64,000 nt of DNA, from positions 33,204,367-33,268,366 of the forward strand of contig CM019219.1 of NCBI GenBank assembly GCA_009741485.1, read 5' to 3'. Below the pieces are notes generated by a model. It was given only the letters and a program-made list of their open reading frames with translations. It made no database searches and was not told where the DNA came from. The stretch comes from Malurus cyaneus samueli. Taxonomy: Eukaryota > Chordata > Aves > Passeriformes > Maluridae. The translations under genes were made by a program, and so were the position numbers. The number at the start of each line of letters is the position of its first letter. Position 1 is the first letter of the stretch. Below, piece by piece: positions 50,911-62,425 of this stretch.

Positions 50911-51044
50911 AATCTTCTCCACTTGAATATAAAATCTGAGCTATGCTATTATATTACAATATAATGCATATAATAGCTGAGCTATTATATTTACAGTATA
51001 ACTATACTCTTCTATGATTATCCATCTAAAATCAAATTACAGAA
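50911..51044. other. AT-rich junction
   Basis: A short AT-rich stretch with the imperfect direct repeats 'gagctatgctattatatta' and 'gagctattatatttac' (50,937-51,000). It connects the end of block B copy 2 to a CR1. Confidence 0.6.
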
Positions 51045-51375
51045 TCATGGTCCTAAAATCCCAGAGGGTTTGGGTTGGAAGGGATGTTGAAGACCTCATC
51101 CTTCCCACCCCTGCCATAGGCAAGGATACCTCCCACTGTCCCAGGCTGCTCCCAGCCCCAATGTCCAGCCTGGCCTTGGGCACTGCCAGGGATCCAGGGG
51201 CAGCCACAGCTTCTCTGGGCACCCTGTGCCAGGGCCCTGCCACCCTCCCAGGAACATTCCTTTCCTATATCCATCTGTCCCTCTGGCAGTGGGAAGCCAT
51301 TCCCTGTGTCCTGTCCCTCCATTCCTTTATTGTAAACAGTCTCTAACCACCTTTCCTGCAGGCTCTCTTCAGGTA
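51045..51375 (-). mobile_element. CR1 LINE fragment at a duplication edge
   Basis: Reverse-oriented CR1 3' region: it starts with the 3' terminus ('gggtttgggttggaagggat') and passes through 'ctgcccctgg'-complement landmarks to 'ccttgtcctgtccctcc'-like sequence near 51,325. From about 51,100 rightward it is nearly identical to the CR1 at 57,385-57,706. To the left of that the two elements differ like independent CR1 copies. Confidence 0.9.
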
Positions 51376-52156
51376 TGTGATCATTATTTCCACCGGAAAT
51401 TCAAATGAGATGGAAATCTATCAGAAAGAGGTGCAAAACTCAACTTTATCATCATGTCCAAGACCTACAACAATCCATTACCTGTACGTTTGCTCACAAA
51501 ATATAAATAAAATACAGTGACACGTATGTTAAACCCACACCAAAACTGTTTCACTCTAAAAATTTAAACATTAAAATAATCTACCTCTAACAGGACAGAT
51601 ACTTTATGCAAGTAACTGCACAGATTAAATCTTGAATTGAAATAATATTCTGAAATTGCAAAATGTTTAAAAACAAATTACATTTGTTATGTAAACAAAT
51701 TAACATATCTTCTCTCCAAATGCAGGCGTATTGAAGAAAATCATACAGGTTTAAAATTACCTGCTTTCTAAAGATCTTTTTTCTCCAAGTCAAATAATCA
51801 GAGGCTGGCTAATCTTAAGAAACGAGAAATACTTCTCATCTTACATCCCACTACTTAGGGTAAAAACTGGTAATGTTCTGTATTTCTAGGTATTCAGTTG
51901 TTTTTTTTCAGAACAAAAGGATTTCATCATTTAATAAATGGTATCAAAAAGCATATGGGAAGATCTGCAGTAAAGTACAAGATACACAAGAAGCTGAACA
52001 GGGTGTAAGCAATAAAAGGGAGATTCTATCTGAGGAAATGGCAAAATAGGTAACTTATAGTGGTCTTCAACCCTTGTGATGTCAGGTTAACTCAGTGTGG
52101 GGGTCGCATCTGAATCAGGGTTCTGGAGGACACTGTATAATCTGTGGGTATTGGTA

Positions 52157-52211
52157 GTTTGGTTTGGTTTGGATTGGGTTGGTTGGTTTGGTTTGGTTTG
52201 GTGGTTGGTTT
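52157..52211 (+). repeat. (TTTGG)n microsatellite
   Basis: About ten imperfect TTTGG units with some TTGG and GATTGG interruptions. The block S copy at 58,491-58,544 has a slightly different interruption pattern. Confidence 0.95.
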
Positions 52212-52664
52212 AAAAACCCACAGAACAACAAAACATCTCTCCCTATAAGCTGGCTCAGGCTCTTGTCGGGAGTTTTGTATGAACCAGCAGGACCTGGCAG
52301 CATTGTCAACCCCAGTCACTGATGAACTGCACCTTCGAATTGATTACAGGGAATTAGGACAGGTTGGTCTGCGGAATGCAGCCCTGCCCCATCCCACATC
52401 CCACACAAGGCAGACTTTACCCTTAGTCCCTGCATCTGTGTTGTGGTTTACACTGTGCTGAAAAGCCAAAAGCACTTGCACCCACAATGTTCCTCCCTTC
52501 CCCACCAGGAAAGCAGAAGGGAGAGCAAAAGCCAAAATTTAGTGGCTTTCAGATAACATAACGTAATTGAGAGAAAGATACATATGTGCTCCAGCGAAAT
52601 GGTGGACAGGCTGATAACTTAAGTTGCAAAATAGATTTATTTACTAAAAACTACTAAGAATGCC

Positions 52665-52689
52665 AAAAAAAAAAAAAAAAAAAAAAAAA
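52665..52689 (+). repeat. Poly(A) run, 25 bases
   Basis: Twenty-five A followed by 'caacaacaagg' and further A-rich sequence up to about 52,720. The paralogous run at 59,011-59,057 has 47 A. Confidence 0.97.
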
Positions 52690-53415
52690 CAACAACAAGG
52701 AGAAGAAAATAAAAAAAAAAGACGGACATTTTAAGAACCTGTTTCCTTTCCGGGACCCTCCTTCCGGTCCTCCCTCTCCACCTCCCATGTTTTCCCACAC
52801 ACAGGGACAGATATGAAAGTCTAAAATAGATCAAACCCTCATTACAGTTGTTGTCCATCATCATAGGAGAAGTGTTCTTGCAGCTCCAAGCTGTGGACAT
52901 TTTTTTTCCCAAGAACAGTCAATGTATAACTGCTTAGGCGAGGGAATATTTTTTTACCTCATAGGAGAAAAGAAAGAATGTCCTTCAAGGCCAAACTGCG
53001 TTGTTTTCAGCAGCGTGAGACCACACATCACAAATCCCTGGCAAACACAGCTTCATTTGCATCAACTCGTTTCAAACTGTGGGGGCGCCAAGCCTCTTCC
53101 CCCTTTTTAGCTGTTTAGTCCAGTCCTCAAGGCCAGGTTTTTTTTTCCCTCAGAGCAAGGTCACTCTCCTTTTTCTATTCAGGTCTCTCAATGATGAAAT
53201 AGTCCTTTCAAGAACACTTATTTTCTCCATGTTCAAGAACCACAGCACAGCACAGCAACCATCTGATCTTCTCTTTATTGATCTTTGTCTCATTTTTCTT
53301 ACATCTCCTCACCTGCCTGCTCTGTTTTTTCCCAGTGCATGATACTAAACTACATACTAACAACCTAAAACTACATGGCAGCCGCCCCTATCTTGTTTTG
53401 AATTCTTCCTAATAC

Positions 53416-56400
53416 TAGATAATACGTCATCACAGAGTGTAACCAACCTGTGCAATTGGCCCAGGCCTGATGGGCAGCCTGTCCATCAACCTCAGGCCCA
53501 ATGGATTGGCTCTAAAAACCAGGGGGCAGGATCCTTTTGCTGGAGAGAAGGAGAAATTTCTAGAATTCCTCACAGCAGCCATCTTTGTAGTTTCTTTGTC
53601 CCATCCCCCCCACCAAAAATGGACCAAGTAAAACCATAGACAATCTGCACTAAAACAAAACCTGCCAGAAAGGCTTGTTACACAAATTCCCTTCCCTACA
53701 GTTACTGACTAACCTGCACAATGCCTCGCATCAACTCTGCTATCACTTACAGGTTAATTATGAAGTAACTAAAACTAAATCCTTTGAATTTCTTTGCATA
53801 CAAGACACTTTCCTTTTTTACTCCACGAAGATTTATGAACTATTGCAGGAAAAATCAAAATCATTATTAGAGTAATTAGGAATCCTCTATGGATTAAAAT
53901 CTCTGGAATACCCTGTAATCCTTTTGCGAACTAAACAAGTTCTGATTGTGTTGCATTCTTATTTTTACTCTTAGGCGGGAGAAGAAGACCTTATTTCCCC
54001 CCCACTTGTTGCCCAGGGATCCATCCTTGAATCCTGATACTTAGAATGGGCTCAATCTGTCTAAGCCCTTTAAAATGTATTAGGGAATGAGGAAATCTGA
54101 TCTGAATCCTGACTTCTCTTCATTGTTGCTTGCAGTCAGCACTGTCAGGGTAAATGCACATCCATCCTCCACCCAAGAACATCCAGGGACAGGGCTCGTG
54201 CTTGCTCCAAGACTTTTAGGGTCCCTGAATCACAGTGAGTCCCCTCACAACGAGCATTTCCCACTCTCTGCTCCTGCTGTGCAACCCTTCCTCAGGTCAG
54301 TTTTCCCACTGTATGTATTTCCCTCTTTCCTTTAGGAGCAGCTTGGCTTGGTTCAATCGCCGGGAGGATCTTTTCCAATTCATTGTGTGCCTCAGACTGT
54401 GTGGCAATACTTCACACGCAGAGACAGCTGTTTACACCAAGCAGGATCCAACCTCATTCCTGTGACATCTTCCTCCCTGAAACAGCTGGGGGCTGTTTTC
54501 CCAAAGTGTTATCTGCAGAGTAGACTTGAATTTGAGGGTTTTAAGAATTTAAGGTTAACTTGAATGGTGAACTCTGATTCAGGTATGGGCCATGAGCAGT
54601 CACTGTGCATATGAAGCCAGTGCTTAATTCCAGAAGCTCAACAGCACATCTCAGCAGAGGCCCAACACAATCCAGCTCCCTGGAAGCTTGCCAAGGACAG
54701 GAACCAGGGAGGAGGAGGAGCGGAACTTTGGAGATCCCTGGATTTCATGCCTTATACTGTGTGAAGGAGCTCTTCATATGCACCCACCCTCTTCAGAACA
54801 CTGGACCTTTCAGCTGGAGGGGCAGTCACATCACAGCCACTGGGAAAGGGTGGGAAGGGCAAAAAGAGCAGCCTGGATTCCCAAAAGACTTGACATTAGA
54901 CAAATATCAAAGCAGGGGAACTCCAGATGGTAGCAGGAAATGTGATTGCACCCAATAATCGTCCTTGCTAATGAAAAACCCTCAACAGAAGCAGGGTTCC
55001 CAGAATTTGATTTCAGGTCCCATTCCCAGTTGCACTGAGATATGCAAACACCATCTTCCAACCATTTAATTCGGTTCCACTTAGAGAAGAGGCAAACAAG
55101 ATCACATGTAAGCACATCCTATGAAGAAGTCATTTTTGTTCTCAGCTCCCAGAATTCTGGCAGCAGTCAGACTGACCCAGGAGTTCAGGGCAGCCCCGGC
55201 CATGTGTCTGCTCCACAGACTGTGCTGCATCCTGGCTGAACACCACAAAAAGTGTGTCAGGGGCACAGCTGCCAAACGACACCTCTTGGCCCCACTCCTA
55301 GGATCTGATTCACATGGTTTTTCTAGGTCCCATGCTGAAACCATGTATGTCTTAAGGCTGAAATCAAGAGCAGCAGCTAATCAAAGGAACAGCTTTGAGA
55401 AGCTCCCTGGGAAGTGATACAAGAGGCAGAGTGAAACAAACCAAACACCATCAGCCGGACACCTTTAGTTATGTGGTGTAAATGCAGAGCAATCCCAAAC
55501 CAATAGGTACCCATGTGGAGGGGGAGGACTGGAAGCTCATGGAATAATAAGTGCCTCACTGAAATGATGCCCCCGGATTCCAGCTTCTCTGTTTCCATGT
55601 TCTGTGATCCTGTAATTCTTCAGTGTTAACTCCAGACTCCGCAGACAGTGCTGAGCTCCTGCTCTCCATTTTTACACAAACAATTCCTCTGCAGCCCAAA
55701 ACTCAAGGACACCTCACTGTGCCCAGAGATGGAAACAACAGAGAATTGGGGAGCCAAAGGACGCTTGGCTGAGCTGCAATTGGAGGATTCAGCCCCGATG
55801 TGCAAATGGACAAAACTGATGAAGGGTGAAAAACCCGGGAGCCATTGTCCATTGTGGGTGCAGCTCCTGGGTGGGTTGGGACTGCCCTGAATGTCCCTGA
55901 ACGGCCTGCAATGAATACAGTTACTTTTTATTCTCTCAATTTTTTCCAGCCTCTGTTTTGGGTAAGCTGAATTCAGGCATCAAAAGGACAGGAAATGCCA
56001 GAGCACATTAAACAATGTTCATGTATGTAAAGGAAAATAAGAACCTTAATAAATGCAAATTTCCATGGATATAAGGCAATTGTGCTAGGGAGGTGAATGG
56101 GCGGAGTATTCAGTATCTACAGACGAGCCACAGCCCCAGCAGAAAAACACTTCTCTCTGTTTACCTAAAGAATCACCCCTGAAATCCTTCGAATGAAACA
56201 CCTGCAGCTAGGAGAAAGGACCTGAAACACCTCACCCCCCCACCAGGGTTTCTCATACACCTTCCCCCCACACCAGGCTGGTTCACCCCAGCAGAACTGC
56301 TTCCTAAAAGATGTAATAATGAGCCAGAATCTCTCAGCCTCCTTCTCGTGCTTCCCAGGGACAAACCTCATTTATTGTGAGTGACATGTAAATGCAGGAA

Positions 56401-56818
56401 AATGGTTTTATAACACACAGATGATGCAGCAAAACACATGGTTGAGGTGTCTATTGCATAAAATGATAGAGTACTGCTTAATAACTAATGTAATAATGAA
56501 TAGAAATAGTTAATGGTGGCTCAAGTCACATCTATAATTTTTGCTCTTATTCCAGTCAGGCACTGCACTACACTTAAAAACCTCCTAAAAGGCATTTACA
56601 TTGTGCCCTGTCACTAATTAATCCTCTTTACCTTAAAAAGGCTTTGGAGAATCCTGTCATTTGCCTGTGCCATCTGAGCAGAACCCATTAGCATTCTGGT
56701 GCAACACAAATGGCTGTATCACATCACCATGCCACAGCTGTGCAGCAATGTGTGAAACAGACCAGCAGCAGCAGCAGCACGCTGGCAGGAGCAAGAGCTC
56801 GGTGAAAACACAAACCCT
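53416..56818 (+). repeat. Segmental duplication block A, copy 2 (3'-truncated)
   Basis: Matches copies 1 and 3 from 'actagataatacg' to 'gaaaacacaaaccc' at 56,818, then leaves them abruptly at 'ttgagcaagcaggg'. It lacks about 700 bp present in the other copies, including the 7-bp-arm palindrome. It contains a full TGATGCC element. Noncoding. Confidence 0.93.
55565..55982 (+). mobile_element. TGATGCC-family LTR-like repeat, block A copy 2
   Basis: TGATGCCC to AGGCATCA. It carries a private rearrangement near 55,755, where 'aacttggagctcatt' of copy 1 is replaced by 'aaggacgc'. Confidence 0.65.
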
Positions 56819-57384
56819 TGAGCAAGCAGGGACCTTTGTATGGTTTTAACATAAGAGGGGATTAAAGTCCCTGCTTCTGCTCTGAATAACACAGGGCTTA
56901 AATATTTAGAACATGTTTCTTCTCAAGCCATTTCTACCCTCCACTTTTATCCCTCCCCTTCAGTATTTTTAGAATACCTCAGTCTCAAAAAGAAAAATGT
57001 TGTTTGCCTTCTGTGTCGGTGTAGATGCAGGAGCTTTAATATCATGCTTTCTAGAGGGAAATGGTTGAGAGAGACAGATGGCCCGTTCTGCCAGAATTGC
57101 AGTTCTTCTACCTGAGGAATTTGCAGAGCCAGGAAGTTAAACCATTTAAGTTACAGGATTTTGAAAAGTGAATGTGAACTAAGAAATTTTTATGATGTTA
57201 AACTTCACTTAAAGTGAACACACCATTGATGATCATATAATCCAAGCACAAGGTGGGATAATGAGGATCAAGCTGAGGAGAAATCTTGAGGAGACTCCAA
57301 AATGGGCAAACAGACACAGATATTTCAGGGGCGTGGGATGACAGTCAGGCAATCTGACCTCTCAGTGTGTAATCATCAAACAAC
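56819..57384. other. Intergenic sequence at the A2/S2 junction
   Basis: About 570 bp not seen elsewhere in the window. It bridges the truncated end of block A copy 2 and the CR1 at the start of the next unit. No gene is seen. Confidence 0.6.
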
Positions 57385-57706
57385 AGATGGATTTGGGATG
57401 GAAGGAACCTCAAAGCCCACCCAGTGCCACCCCTGCCATGGGCAGGGACACCTCCCACTGTCCCAGGCTGCTCCCAGCCCCAATGTCCAGCCTGGCCTTG
57501 GGCACTGCCAGGGATCCAGGGGCAGCCACAGCTTCTCTGGGCACCCTGTGCCAGGGCCTGCCCACCCTCCCAGGGAACAATTCCTTTCCTATATCCCATC
57601 TGTCCCTTCCCTCTGGCAGTGGGAAGCCATTCCCTGTGTCCTGTCCCTCCATTCCTTTATTGTAAACAGTCTCTATCCACCTTTCCTGCAGGCTCTCTTC
57701 AGGTAT
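57385..57706 (-). mobile_element. CR1 LINE fragment at a duplication edge
   Basis: Reverse-oriented CR1 3' region from 'gatttgggatggaaggaacc' through 'cagcttctctgggcaccctg' to about 57,706. Similarity to the CR1 at 51,045 becomes near-perfect only from about 57,430 onward. Confidence 0.9.
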
Positions 57707-58490
57707 GTGATCATTATTTCCACCGGAACATTCAAATGAGATGGAAATCTATCAGAAAGAGGTGCAAAACTCAACTTTATCATCATGTCCAAGACCTACA
57801 ACAATCCATTACCTGTACGTTTGCTCACAAAAATATAAATAAAATACAGTGACACGTATGTTAAACCCACACCAAAACTGTTTCACTCTAAAAATTTAAA
57901 CATTAAAATAATCTACCTCTAACAGGACAGATACTTTATGCAAGTAACTGCACAGATTAAATCTTGAATTGAAATAATATTCTGAAATTGCAAAATGTTT
58001 AAAAACAAATTACATTTGTTATGTAAACAAATTAACATATCTTCTCTCCAAATGCAGGCAGTATTGAAGAAAATCATACAGGTTTAAAATTACCTGCTTT
58101 CTAAAGATCTTTTTTCTCCAAGTCAAATAATCAGAGGCTGGCTAATCTTAAGAAACGAGAAATACTTCTCATCTTACATCCCACTACTTAGGGTAAAAAC
58201 TGATAATGTTCTGTATTTCTAGGTATTCAGTTGTTTTTTTTCAGAACAAAAGGATTTCATCATTTAATAAATGGTATCAAAAAGCATATGGGAAGATCTG
58301 CAGTAAAGTACAAGATACACAAGAAGCTGAACAGGGTGTAAGCAATAAAAGGGAGATTCTATCTGAGGAAATGGCAAAATAGGTAACTTATAGTGGTCTT
58401 CAACCCTTGTGATGTCAGGTTAACTCAGTGTGGGGGTCTGCATCTGAATCAGGGTTCTGGAGACACTGTATAATCTGTGGGTATTGGTAG

Positions 58491-58544
58491 TTTGGTTTGG
58501 TTTGGATTGGGTTGGTTTGGTTTGGTTTGGTTTGGATTGGTTTA
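58491..58544 (+). repeat. (TTTGG)n microsatellite
   Basis: Paralog of the tract at 52,157-52,211, with two GATTGG interruptions. Confidence 0.95.
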
Positions 58545-59009
58545 AAAACCACACAGAACAACAAAAACATCTCTCCCTATAAGCTGGCTCAGGCTCTTGT
58601 CGGGAGTTTTGTATGAACCAGCAGGACCTGGCAGCATTGTCAACCCCAGTCACTGATGAACTGCACCTTCGAATTGATTACAGGGAATTAGGACAGGTTG
58701 GTCTGCGGAATGCAGCCCTGCCCCATCCCACATCCCACACAAGGCAGACTTTACCCTTAGTCCCTGCATCTGTGTTGTGGTTTACACTGTGCTGAAAAGC
58801 CAAAAGCACTGCACCCACAATGTTCCCTCCCTTCCCCCCACCGGAAAGGCAGAAGGGAGAGCAAAAGCCCAATTAACATGAAAATTTATGGCTTTCAGAT
58901 AACATAACGTAATTGAGAGAAAGATACATATGTGCTCCAGCGAAATGGTGGACAGGCTGAATAACTTAAGTTGCAAAATAGATTTATTACTAAAAACTAC
59001 TAAGAATGC

Positions 59010-59010
<1 letters not shown>

Positions 59011-59057
<47 letters not shown>
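59011..59057 (+). repeat. Poly(A) run, 47 bases
   Basis: Longest homopolymer in the window. Its paralog at 52,665 has 25 A. Length is probably unreliable in any sequencing technology. Confidence 0.97.
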
Positions 59058-59059
<2 letters not shown>

Positions 59060-60506
59060 AGGAAAAATAAAAAAAAAAACGGACATTTTAAGAAACCTGT
59101 TATCCTTTCCGGGACCCTCCTTTCCAGGTCCTCCCTCTCCACCTCCCATGTTTTCCACACACACAGGGACAGGATATGAAAGTCTAAAATAGATCAAACC
59201 ACTCATTACAGTTGTTGTCCATCATCATAGGAGAAGTGTTCTTGCAGCTCCAAGCTGTGGACATTTTTTTTCCCAAGAACAGTCATGTATAACTGCAGGC
59301 GAGGGAATATTTTCTTTACCTCATAGGAGAAAAGAAAGAATGTCCTTCAAGGCCAAACTGCGTTGTTTTCAGCAGCGTGAGACCACCATCACAAATCCCT
59401 GGCAGAACACAGCTTCATTTGCATCAACTCGTTTCAAACTCGTGTGGGGCGCCAAGCCTCTTCCCCCTTTTTAGCTGTTTAGTCCAGTCCTCAAGGCCAG
59501 GTTTTTTTTCCCTCAGAGCAAGGTCACTCTCCTTTTTCTATTCAGGTCTCTCAATGATGAAATAGTCCTTTCAAGAACACTTATTTTCTCCATGTTCAAG
59601 AACCACAGCACAGCACAGCAACCATCTGATCTTCTCCTTACTGATCTTTGTCTCCATTCTTTCTTACATCTCCTCACACCCTGCTCGTTTTTCCCAGTGC
59701 ATGATACTAAAACTACATACTAACAACCTAAAACTACATGGCGGCCGCCCCTATCTTGTTTTGAATTCTTCCTAAGTACTAGATAATACGTCATCACAGA
59801 GGTGTAACCAACCTGTGCAATTGGCCCAGGCCTGATGGGCAGCCTGTCCATCAACCTCAGAGCCATGATGGATTGGCTCTAAAACACAGGGGGCAGGACT
59901 CCTTTTGCTGGAGAAGAAGGAGAAAATTTCTAGAACTTCCTCACAGCAGCCATCTTTGTAGTTTCTTGGTCCCATCCCCCCACCACCAAAAATTGGACCA
60001 AGTAAAACCATGACAATCTGCACTAAAACAAAACCTGCCAGAAAGGCTTGTTACACAAATTCCCTTCCCTACAGTTACTGACTAACCTGCACAATGCCTC
60101 GCATCAACTCTGCTATCACTTACAGGTTAATTATGAAGTAACCTAAAACTAAATCCTTTGAATTTCTTTGCATACAAGACACTTTCCTTTTTTACTCCAC
60201 AAAGATTTATGAACTATTGCAGGAAAAATCATTATTAGAGTAATTAGGAATCCTCTATGGATTAAAATCTCTGGAATACCCTGTAATCCTTTTGCGAACT
60301 AAACAAATTCTGATTGTGTTGCATTTGTATTTTTACTCTTAGGCAGGAAAAGAAGTCCTTAATCCCCTTGTGCCCCAGGGATCCATCCTTGAATCCTGAT
60401 ACTTAGAATGGGCTCAATCTGTCTAAGCCCTTTAAAATGTATTAGGGAATGAGGAAATCTGATCTGGATCCTGACTTCTCTTCATTTTCGCTTGCAGTCA
60501 GCACTG

Positions 60507-60559
60507 TGCAATTGGCCCAGGCCTGATGGGCAGCCTGTCCATCAACCTGAACAGCACTG
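60507..60559 (+). repeat. Templated insertion copied from 0.7 kb upstream
   Basis: Block A copies 1 and 2 read 'cagcactgtcagg' here. Copy 3 has 53 extra bases between two 'cagcactg' strings. The segment 60,504-60,548 matches 59,813-59,857 of the same copy over 45 bases ('caattggcccaggcctgatg' lies in both). Confidence 0.9.
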
Positions 60560-61981
60560 TCAGGGTAAATGCACATCCATCCTCCACCCAAGAACATCCA
60601 GTGGGCTCGTGCTTGCTCCAAGACTTTTAGGGTCCCTGAATCACCAGTGAGTCCCCTCACAACGAGCATTTCCCACTCTCTGCTCCTGCTGTGCAACCTT
60701 TCCTCAGGTCAGTTTTCCCACTGTATGTATTTCCCTCTTTCCTTTAGGAGCAGCTTGTCTTGGTTCGATCGCTAGAAGGATCTTTTCCAATTCATTGTGT
60801 GCCACACACTGTGTGGCAATACTTCACACACAGAGACAGCTGTTTACACCACGCAGTATCCAAGCTCATTCCTATGACAGCTTCCTCCCTGAAACAGCTG
60901 GGGGCTGTTTTCCCAAAGTGTTATCTGCAGAGTAGACTTGAATTTGAGGGTTTTAAGAATTTAAGGTTAACTTGAATGGTGAACTCTGATTCAGGTATGG
61001 GCCATGAGCAGTCACTGTGCATATGAAGCCAGTGCTTAATTCCAGAAGCTCAACAGCACATCTCAGCAGAGGCCGAACACAATCCAGCTCCCTGGAAGCT
61101 TGCCCAAGGACAGGAACCAGGAGGAGGAGGAGGCAGGAACTCGGAGACTCCCTGGATTTCTGCATGCCTTACACTGTGTGAAGGAGCTCTTCATATGCAC
61201 CCACCCTCTTCAGAACACTGGACCTTTCAGCTGGAGGGGCAGTCACATCACAGCCACTGGGAAAGGGTGGGAAGGGCAAAAAGAGCAGCCTGGATTCCCA
61301 AAAGACTTGACATTAGACAAATATCAAAGCAGGGGAACTCCAGCATGTAGCAGGAAATGTGATTGCACCCAATAATCGTCCTTGCTAATGAAAAACCCTC
61401 AACAGAAGCAGGGTTCCCAGAATTTGATTCAGGTCCCATTCCCAGTTGCACTGAGATATGCAAACACCATCTTCCAACCATTTAATTCGGTTCCACTTAG
61501 AGAAGAGGCAAACAAGATGACATGTAAGCACATCCTATGAAGAAGTCATTTTTGTTCTCAGCTCCCAGAATTCTGGCAGCAGTCAGACTGACCCAGGAGT
61601 TCAGGGCAGCCCAGGCCGTGTGTCTGCTCCGTGGCGCTGTACTGCATCCTGGCTGAACACCACATAAAGTGTGTCAGGGGCACAGCTGCCAAACGACACC
61701 TCTTGGCCCCACTCCTAGGATCTGATTCACATGGTTTTTCTAGGTCCCATGCTGAAGCCATGTATGTCTTAAGGCTGAAATCAAGAGCAGCAGCTAATCA
61801 AAGGAACAGCTTTGAGAAGCTCCCTGGGAAGTGATACAAGAGGCAGAGTGAAACAAACCAAACACCATCAGCTGGACACCTTTAGTTATGTGGTGTTAAT
61901 GCAGAGCAATCCCAAACCAACAGGTACCCATGTGGAGGGGGAGGACTGGAAGCTCATGGAATAATAAGTGCCTCATTGAAA

Positions 61982-62425
61982 TGATGCCCCAGGATTTCAG
62001 CTTCTCTGTTTCCATGTCTCTGTAACCCTCTAACTCTTCAGTGCATAACTCCAGACTCCGCAGACAGTGCTTAGCTCCTGCTCTCCCATTTTTACACAAA
62101 ACAATTCCTCTGCAGACCCCAAACTCAAGGACACCTCCCTGTGCCAGGCCCCAAGAGATGGAAAGAACAGAGAATTGGGGGAGCCAACTTGGAGTGAATG
62201 ACTGCATTGGCTGCAGCTGCAATTGGAGGATTCAGTCCCGATGTGCAAATGGACAAAACTGATAAAGTGTAAAAAACCCGTGAGCCATTGTCCATTGTGG
62301 GTGCAGCCCCTGGGTGGGCTGGGACTGCCGTGAGTGTCCCTGAAGGGCCTGCAATGAATAGAGTTATTTTTTATTCTCTCAATTTTTTCCAGCCTCTGTT
62401 TTGGGTAAGCTGGATTTAGGCATCA
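61982..62425 (+). mobile_element. TGATGCC-family LTR-like repeat, block A copy 3
   Basis: 444 bp from TGATGCCCC to AGGCATCA. The most intact-looking member in the window and closest to the copies at 11.8 and 12.5 kb in length. Confidence 0.65.

Larger units (their letters stand above)
51100..53415 (+). repeat. Segmental duplication block S, copy 1
   Basis: About 2.3 kb that precedes block A copy 2 and recurs before block A copy 3 at about 57,430-59,777. It includes a (TTTGG)n tract and a poly(A) run that differ in length between the copies. No gene was recognised. Confidence 0.92.
57430..59777 (+). repeat. Segmental duplication block S, copy 2
   Basis: Direct copy of 51,100-53,415, offset about 6.33-6.36 kb. 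Differences are mostly repeat-length changes and scattered single bases. Confidence 0.92.
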
